A program made the position numbers and the translations under genes. The notes beneath the pieces were generated by a model. The model was not told the origin of the DNA and did not search any database. It worked only from the letters and a program-made list of their open reading frames with translations. A stretch of DNA of 64,000 nucleotides from the NCBI RefSeq assembly GCF_014805625.2, contig NW_023998465.1, forward strand, positions 679,354 to 743,353, in the 5' to 3' direction. Positions 44,500-64,000 of the stretch are shown one piece after another. How positions within the stretch are numbered: position 1 is the stretch's first letter; every line of letters begins with the position of its first letter. Source of the stretch: Glossina fuscipes. Taxonomy: Eukaryota > Arthropoda > Insecta > Diptera > Glossinidae.

Positions 44500-47400
44500 T
44501 ATACAAAAAACTTTATGTTAAACTTTTCTCTGATATATGCTATGCACATTAAAGCGTTTAAACACACCTCTCATCTAAGTACTTCTCCAAACATTAACAA
44601 ATAAGCGTTAATTTGTATGAGTATATATTCGACAACATTATAGAATCTCGGAAACTCCCTAACGAGCTCCTGGAAACCTTAACGCCAGCATCCTATAAAT
44701 TATACTAGTAAATTCCCGCCTAACATTAAAAATGACGTATTGTAACTGAAAACATGAAGGTTCCTTTAATTTGTTTTGCAGTTGATGTCTCGCTGTAATG
44801 GCTCCGCTTAATATGTTTCAACAATAACTTTTTTCTAAGACCTAAATATATGCTCAATACTTGAATATAGCTATTCTATTGCCTTCTCTACCAAACAAAA
44901 AAATTGTCAACCATTTTTCCAGACCATCACTCTGCCTTCCCTCTTCAAGCTCATCGCTGCATGGAAAACTAATCATATGGACACAAAAGTATTTTTTTTT
45001 GCTTTTGAAAGTAAATGCATAGAGGAAAAAATAGGTCTTCTCTACTTACATGCATTGTTGTAGGTGTGCATAAAGACAGTATGTGATGCGCTATGTCGTG
45101 CATAAATGATGTATAGGCCTATAAACTGCTGTTCAGATTAGTTAATAATTAGATGTTGAACGCTTAAAAGCTTTTTACTTTCATAAAGACAACGTATTAA
45201 ATCTCAGCAAGGGCGTGTATATCCAGGGCAAGCATCAAAAAAATATACTGTCATGTTCTAACACAATTATAATAACGCTGCTGTAAATTATGCTTAATAT
45301 TATCGCTCCTTTACTTTTCTTGTTACCTCCATTAACCAGAATACTGACAAAACCAACAATCAGAATAGTAACGTCGGCATTAACAAAAAAATCAGTACTA
45401 CCTAAATAACAAGGATGTACGATGGACATTCGCTCAGTCGAATGCATTTCATAATGAACTAAGTATTACCCATTGTTAACACACTGTTGGTGCATATGCG
45501 TGCATGTCTACGTAGTTCTTATTTCTAGAAGAATTCACAAAGAATTCTGCTTATATTTTCGTTATGCGTCTGACATGCGTGAAAAGTTCATTACGGTCAT
45601 CAATTGCACACAAACACTTTTATTTATTAAATCTTGATTTTATACAGGCAATCAACGTCAGATGACGTATGAAAACAAAATTAAAACCATCTCTTTCTAT
45701 TCGTCTTCAACACGGGGTTTAAGTTAAAGTGCCTAAATACCGTAGCATCAAAATGTGCTCAATAGTTATCACGAGTTTTTACGCTTATGCTACTCGACAG
45801 TCAATAATTGTAGTGCAGATAGTGCGGCCAAATATCACTTGCTTTCCAAAAAATGCAAATTTCGTAGTTAGTTTAGCTCACAGTGAACCTAAACATTCGA
45901 ACTGTTATCATCTATTCATATATATATTTATAAAATATACTTATACAGTACTTTGTAGCCATGTAAACAATAATAAATGCGGGTCTTCAAATCTGAAGTG
46001 TGGAAGCACATGGCACATGCATTGTGTTTGTATAGGATTATTTTGGAATTTGTGTCAAGAAAACAGCATTTTCGGTCAGAATTTGTTTTTTTTTCTTCCT
46101 TGAACAATACAGAAAAAAATCGCCTTTGCATCGCATCGTTAGATAGTGATAATAGTTTTTTTTTTGACAACTTCTTGCGTAAAAAGCCATGGGTGCACCC
46201 AGTCCACATCGACAGGAAAACTAAATTAATCGGCAGGAAGACGATCGCTGTATTTCGGCGGATCATAAAGGAGTGACTTATAATGAGTAGCACAGGCGCG
46301 ATACAACGTTTCATTACAACCTCTGCCAACAAGTGATCAAATTAAACTGCTTGTTATAAAAAAAACTATAAGAAAACCAAAGCAGACACCAAAAATTGCC
46401 TTTTTAAGATGACATCCACCCATCCACCCACCAACCCATCCATATGGCAAAATCGAAAATGCTCAATTTGGAAATGTTGGTTCTCGTGGCTTAATCAGCT
46501 GCCGCGCTTCCTTTCAGTTACCATTTGTTTGCATAAATGGATCATGCCCTTGTTGAGCAATTCATACAAACATATAAAAAAAAAAATAGCCCAAAGCTCT
46601 TGAAAATGTATACGTATCTTGAACACGCGTATACTATATTCCTTAATGTAATCTACTTTCTACTAGGTCGCCAAACAAGCTATGTTTGGGTACTAAGCGT
46701 TTTTGGAAAGTCCCCTTCCTTTGCCAACTCCTTCGAACATTTTCCTCACCTAGCCCGCTTCAAGCTTATGCGCGATGGCAATAAACGACAGCACAGGAAA
46801 CATTCGCTTTTGGAGCCAAAAACCCACTATTGTTACCTAAACAAAATTAAAATGTTTACCATGTTAAAAGCGTAAACAGTAGCTCCCAGGGAAATATTAA
46901 ATGATGTCATTATAAATTTTACTTTGTTTGATGAAATAAAAGAGTTCCTTAAGTTTGACGAAAAAGTTTCTTCTTTAACCATAAAATGTTTTCGAAATAT
47001 ATAGAAATTGAAATTGGAATTTTCAATAACGTTTCTTGTTCTCATTGCTTTCCCTCCTTTTCACCCATAATGTCCGTTTTTCATTGCCAAAGTTTTTTCG
47101 CAATTTTGCAGTGAGTGGAATATTGAGCGTCAGACATCCAATTCCAACACGCCTACACGCTGCCTTAAGAAAAATGCAAGTGCCTCAGATCATCTTCATA
47201 ACAATTCACTTACAACTTATAGCTCGCATATATATAAAACAATTCCTCTTAAAACAAGTGCTTTTGCAGGTGGTTGTCAAATCGTACGCCATTTCCTTAA
47301 AAAAATCATATATATATGAATATATGCGAATAAATCGGAAATTAAATAAAAGTAAATAGTTCGACAGAGATAAATTCAAAGCAACAAATAGGTGTTTATA

Positions 47401-50085
47401 CTTTTTGGCTAATTAATTCTAGTGCTTATAAAGACATAATAACAAAACATGTGTTGTTATTATCGACAATTTATAGCAAAAGTAAAGTGTCAAGGCGTCG
47501 AAAGATATGTTCGCTCGCAAAAGATATGAAAAAATTTGACGCGATCTGAGGTGAAAGACATAAATATTCTTTCATTAAAAATATATGTCGGTAGTAATGT
47601 CGCTCGCGGTAAATTCAATCAATTCAATTTTGCTTTTAGTTTAAATGACGTGATAGATTTTTTCTAAACAAATGCATTTTGAAAACTCTACGCCTTTTAA
47701 CACCTTTGCTGAAAACCATAGAATAACTTTGATTTTTCAATACTGCCTTCAATACTTCCTGGAAATATAATAATATCAAAAAACATGCCAAATTTTACGG
47801 CAACTTCTAGTCGCATATTTCTAATCACTGCATTAATGCAATGACATTTGAACTCATTTTTATGAAGATTTCTAAATTTATTTGTACGGAAAGCATTTTG
47901 GAAGACTTGATTGCAATTTCACCGAAACTATTTTGTTCGTTTCCTTTTTCGTTTTTTCAGTAGAATGGTCAATTTGCTGCTCAATGTTAATCCCTTGACG
48001 AACTTAATGAACGGCGGATTTATTGTCAGGTGCAAAAAGTGAAGTTTTTCTTTAAAACATTTGTAAAATAAATCAAGTTTATACAATACTTGTATATTTT
48101 TCCAACAGTTACGAACAAACAAGAATTACATCGCAAGTCTTTTCAAAAGGGCGGCAAAATAATGAATACGTTTAAAAAGCTTCCTCCCCGACTGTAAAAA
48201 CTAAAGTAAAAACAAAAAAGAAATGTTTTTCCAAATTCGATTCAAGAGAAATAAAAATAAATACGTTTTGTTTTCACCTCTTAAATTTAATTAAATTAGA
48301 CAGTACAGTATAAATTCGGCTGCTCAATAAGTAACAAATAACATAGTCACTGCAACGTAGCTTTGGAAACAACATTAAATACGCAAGCGGCCCTGCTGAA
48401 ATGTTAAGTCGAAATAATTAAATAAAAATAATGTGAAAAAAGTGAAAAATAGGAATACGAAAATAAAAACGCCAACAACCATGAAAATAATATTGCTATC
48501 ATACCTGTATATAAGAAGGAGAAATTACTAAATCACATTTAAGCTTCGGCGAGTTTAACGACTAGCAGAAAAACAAAAGAAAAAGCAAAATAATAACAAT
48601 AGTAGCATTAAGCAGTAAAAATAAAAAGCAGTTAGTGTAAAATATATGGAACAGTCGTAATAATTCCAAAGCCATTAAACCATTAAGCCAATAATTTTGT
48701 GCAAGCAAGTATAGGGCTTACCGAAGTTGCCCTGTGTAATTTTTTCGGTAAAATTCTATAGTATACATATTAGGTTGAAAGGTGAATAAATAATATTCAC
48801 TTTGAATAGTGAATAGATTTTAAACCGGTTTTATGAACTGTTTATTTGACATCTTCAGCAAACTGTACAATTTTCACAGAATCTATGTAAGTTTACGAAA
48901 TAATAAGCAGTCATGCTATGGTCGCCTTGCGGCGAATGATCGATGCCCGCCATTAGCACCGATACCAGCCTACATAAAGAACCCACAATTACTTTTTTAA
49001 GCGCGGATCAGCTAACCATCAACGTTTTTGTATTGACCTTTTGCGTTGGCATTTTACATACATACAGCAATATTTTAGAAACCAGTATCCGTGATTGTTT
49101 TGCAGTTTCTCGTAACCTTGCTTACTGGATTGTCATGATAATTCCCGAACTGCATGCTTGCATTTGAATTGGAAACGTTTAGATCGATTTTCTCAATCAA
49201 AAAACTGACGGACGAACATCATTTAACGTATATATAATAATAATATATAGAATAGAATTAAAAGATGTCTTCCTTCAGAGTATGCTCGAGTTTAGTTAAC
49301 CGTCCCCTCTGCTCTACTGTAGTTTTGGCAAGTTATCCTTCGTAAACTATGTATACTTTGACAGCATTGCAGAAATTAACTGATATTTAGGAATGGACAA
49401 AATTCTTGAGACAATTGGAGCCGGTAATACGATTCCGCTCATCAACAACGAGTATCATCCTTCTGCTTCATTTCAGTTCCCACAGAACACTATTTTAGGC
49501 CAGATAAGCCTGCAGCAACACAAATTTTAGTAGATTTCAGAGAAGTGGTAAATTGTGTTTTGAAAATTTTAATAATGCCTACATTTCGATAACTTATACA
49601 GGCCATTCTACTAAAAAAATCTTAATGCAAGGCGAACGATTATATATTTAAAGACGCAAATAAATCAATTAAGCTGAAAAATAAACGATACGTATAAAAT
49701 TTGTAAATTTTCTGCTCTCTTGCCTCGCACTTTTCCGAAATAAGTAAGCAATCGTTGTGCAATGTTAAGCGAACAAGCGACGGCGTCGCAGAATGCATTG
49801 CAAGTGAAACTTATAAAGTAACAACTGCAATATTCTAAAAATTTCATTTTATTTGATTCAAGTGCGTCTGTGCTTGTTTCTATTTTTGTTTTTTGTTTTC
49901 TGAAAAGGAATATATGAATTTCTCAAGTAGATGAAAGTAGTTCATCGCAGAAGTAGACAAAAAGCAAGTTTAAAAATTTACCTCTACATCGAAAACGAAA
50001 TATTTAAAGCTACAATATAAACGATGTTTTAATAAACAAAAATGAAGGGCTATTGCTCTTTAATATAAATTCCAATCCCTTATAA
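44500..50085. other. 5.6 kb upstream of trpl without recognisable gene
   Basis: AT-rich with short frames only. At 49490-49590 the + strand reads KPAATQILVDFREVVNCVLK, vaguely like the first conserved block of LTR-element reverse transcriptase, but it is too short to call. Any trpl regulatory DNA (promoter, eye enhancer) would lie here or nearer to 51.2 kb. I cannot identify it by eye. Confidence 0.45.
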
Positions 50086-50089
50086 GCGC

Positions 50090-50580
50090 CTTTTATACCC
50101 ATCACCGGGGGATGAGGGGTACATTCCTATTGTTCAAGCGTTCAAACACCCAGAACGAAGCTTCATAAAGTATATAAATTCTTTGCTAATTTCAAAGCCG
50201 TAATAAATTTGAACATGTCCGTCAGTTCGTCCGTTCACCTGTCCGCGTGATAGGCCTTCCATTTGCCCGACTACCAAATCATACACATTTTCTCGTTCGC
50301 AAAAAAAAGTTACCGCCTAAACATTTGGAAAAGATTTGGAAAATGGCGCAAACAAGACAAGATGTCGCACCTACAACGCCCTTACGTCTATACAACCACA
50401 ACTGAGAACTTCTTTGATTTCCTTGTCTTTTCCTCGTTGCTCATAAACTACAACGGATATACGACAAAAATTCCCACCATATTATTTTACCAGAATATGA
50501 CAAATCAGTCACGCACAGTCTACGTTATAGAATATGTAAATTATGTTTTTTCTTTTTTCCAATGTTTCGTAGCATAAACG
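50090..50580 (+). repeat. mini-me-like dispersed repeat, copy 4
   Basis: TATACCCATCACCGGGGGAT, GATGAGGGGTACATTC, CATAAAGTATATAAATTCTT and GTCCGTCAGTTCGTCCGTTC, then a roughly 300-bp tail with CCTACAACGCCCTTACGTCT and CTATACAACCACAACTGA. Both head and tail match 57590-57990. The CTACAACxCCC...CTATACAAC blocks are shared only with that copy. Confidence 0.7.
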
Positions 50581-51228
50581 TGAACGCTTTAAAAGATTCG
50601 GTCCCAAACGACTGCAACTTTCTTCTTTGTTTTAATTTAATCTCTTACATCCAATATAGCTAGTGTCTATGTAAACGGAATCAGGATTAAAAAATGACAT
50701 AAACCTTAACAACCGATTATAACTTATTTTTAAAATGCACAAAATTGAAAATAAATTTCATTTGGAATAAAAAGTTTGCGCACCGCTTTCTCGAAAGGAT
50801 ACAAAACCACAGAAAGTATTTTAAGTGGAGGAAAACAAATTTCAAATGTTTTTTGAATAAAGATTAAAAGTTTTTGTGTACTCTTTCTCATCTCAAACAA
50901 TTTTTTAAGCTTTAACGTTTTTCTACTACTGTTAAAACAGCGTATTCGTCGCATTGCAATTATCGTCACTTTTTAAATAGTTATAGTTTAAAATTCTAAC
51001 GAAATTTGCTGTTTTTCCAGAATATTTTTTAAGACTTAAAAAACATTAATTTTTAATTTGTATCATGTGTTGAAAAATTAAAAAAAAAGTAAAGAAACGA
51101 AAAAAAGGAAAGAACAAGGAAGAGAAAAAGAAAAGAGTGAAAACGTGCTAAACAAGCATTATTACCTTGCCTTGCTTACATCTGTTGAATTGTTCAGATA
51201 TTCATAACCTGCAACCACTGCGACTAGA
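50581..51228. other. region just upstream of candidate trpl exon 1
   Basis: AT-rich. It should contain the trpl promoter and 5' UTR if the candidate first exon is right. No unambiguous TATA box, initiator or photoreceptor (RCSI-like) element could be assigned by eye. Confidence 0.35.
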
Positions 51229-63775
<12,547 letters not shown>

Positions 63776-64000
63776 GTGAGTGGTAGTCGAAGTTTTGGCA
63801 TCCATTTATAGCTTATAAGAAACACATCGTATGTACGTATATTGGTTATTTTAAACCACATTGCGACTTAGCAGCACCTCATAGGCAAGACAAGGTTACG
63901 CTTTTCTTGTCACTATATCCATAGACCGTTTCAGCCGACTTTTCAAACTAATTAAAAAGTTTGATAATCTAATTCGGGAATAAGTCGCCCTTTTTATAAT
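63776..64000 (+). other. trpl: start of trpl intron 9
   Basis: GTGAGT donor followed by AT-rich sequence with no exon. The intron continues beyond the window. Confidence 0.85.

Noticed and set aside
46000..46330. Overlapping open frames of 99-134 codons on both strands
   Set aside because: Biased, low-complexity composition and no motif. Both strands are open, which is expected by chance in this stretch.
48162..48195. Alternative trpl first exon starting MNTFKKLPP
   Set aside because: The only nearby donor leaves phase 2, while exon 2 needs phase 0. The frame also hits a stop at once. The 51229 candidate fits better.
49490..49590. LTR-type reverse-transcriptase motif (LVDFREVVN)
   Set aside because: Only about 30 codons with no further blocks up- or downstream. 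Too weak to annotate as an element.
50263..50577. 104-codon open frame upstream of trpl
   Set aside because: It is the tail of a mini-me-like repeat. The same DNA at 57.7 kb is not open in this frame, so the frame is accidental.

Overview
The window is nuclear DNA of a higher fly (Diptera, Brachycera; a tephritid or another schizophoran is plausible, but species cannot be fixed from sequence alone). It is AT-rich and gene-poor. Genes have short exons with GT..AG introns, and most recognisable sequence is decayed insect transposable elements. I see no bacterial or viral gene cluster, no CRISPR array, no rRNA and no intact tRNA gene.

The only convincing host gene is at the right end on the + strand. 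It is trpl, the TRPL light-activated TRPC cation channel of the photoreceptor. Eight consecutive exons (54658-63775) join in perfect phase and encode the ankyrin region, TRPC linker, pre-S1 and S1-S5. The window ends before the pore helix, S6 and C-terminal tail. A tiny candidate first exon at 51229-51258 has matching phase and a consensus donor. Intron 1 holds a degenerate LINE and a G-rich tandem repeat; intron 2 holds two copies of a dispersed repeat.

Layout from left to right: 0-3 kb, a 10-N gap beside a hairpin and a mini-me-like repeat. 3-7.3 kb, a broken LINE (ORF1, endonuclease, reverse transcriptase) interrupted by about 1 kb with a diverged tandem duplication. 8-8.5 kb, a trinucleotide-like low-complexity tract. 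9.6 kb, a LINE 3' fragment. 10.3-11.3 kb, a BEL/Pao reverse-transcriptase relic. 14.9-15.4 kb, a 5'-truncated I-clade LINE ending in (TAA)n. 17.5-18.4 kb, an irritans-type mariner relic. 18.7-19 kb, an inverted mini-me-like copy. 22.9-24.3 kb, an R1-clade relic. 26.8-27.4 kb, an LTR bordered by both a tRNA-Trp-type primer site and a polypurine tract. 28-31.1 kb, a nearly full-span but ruined LINE on the minus strand. 31.2-31.5 kb, a possible second LTR. 31.8-32.8 kb, a second I-clade copy. 33.2 kb, an integrase scrap. 34.1-36 kb, a minus LINE with a tRNA-derived SINE in its 3' UTR. 36.1-37.2 kb, a gypsy gag relic. 39-44.5 kb, more LINE scraps and repeats. 44.5-51 kb, almost nothing recognisable except one repeat.

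Nothing in the window amounts to an undescribed molecular system. The points most worth checking are the trpl 5' end, the LTR arrangement at 27 kb, the paired I-clade copies, the SINE-in-LINE nesting, and a short coding-like minus-strand stretch inside trpl intron 4.
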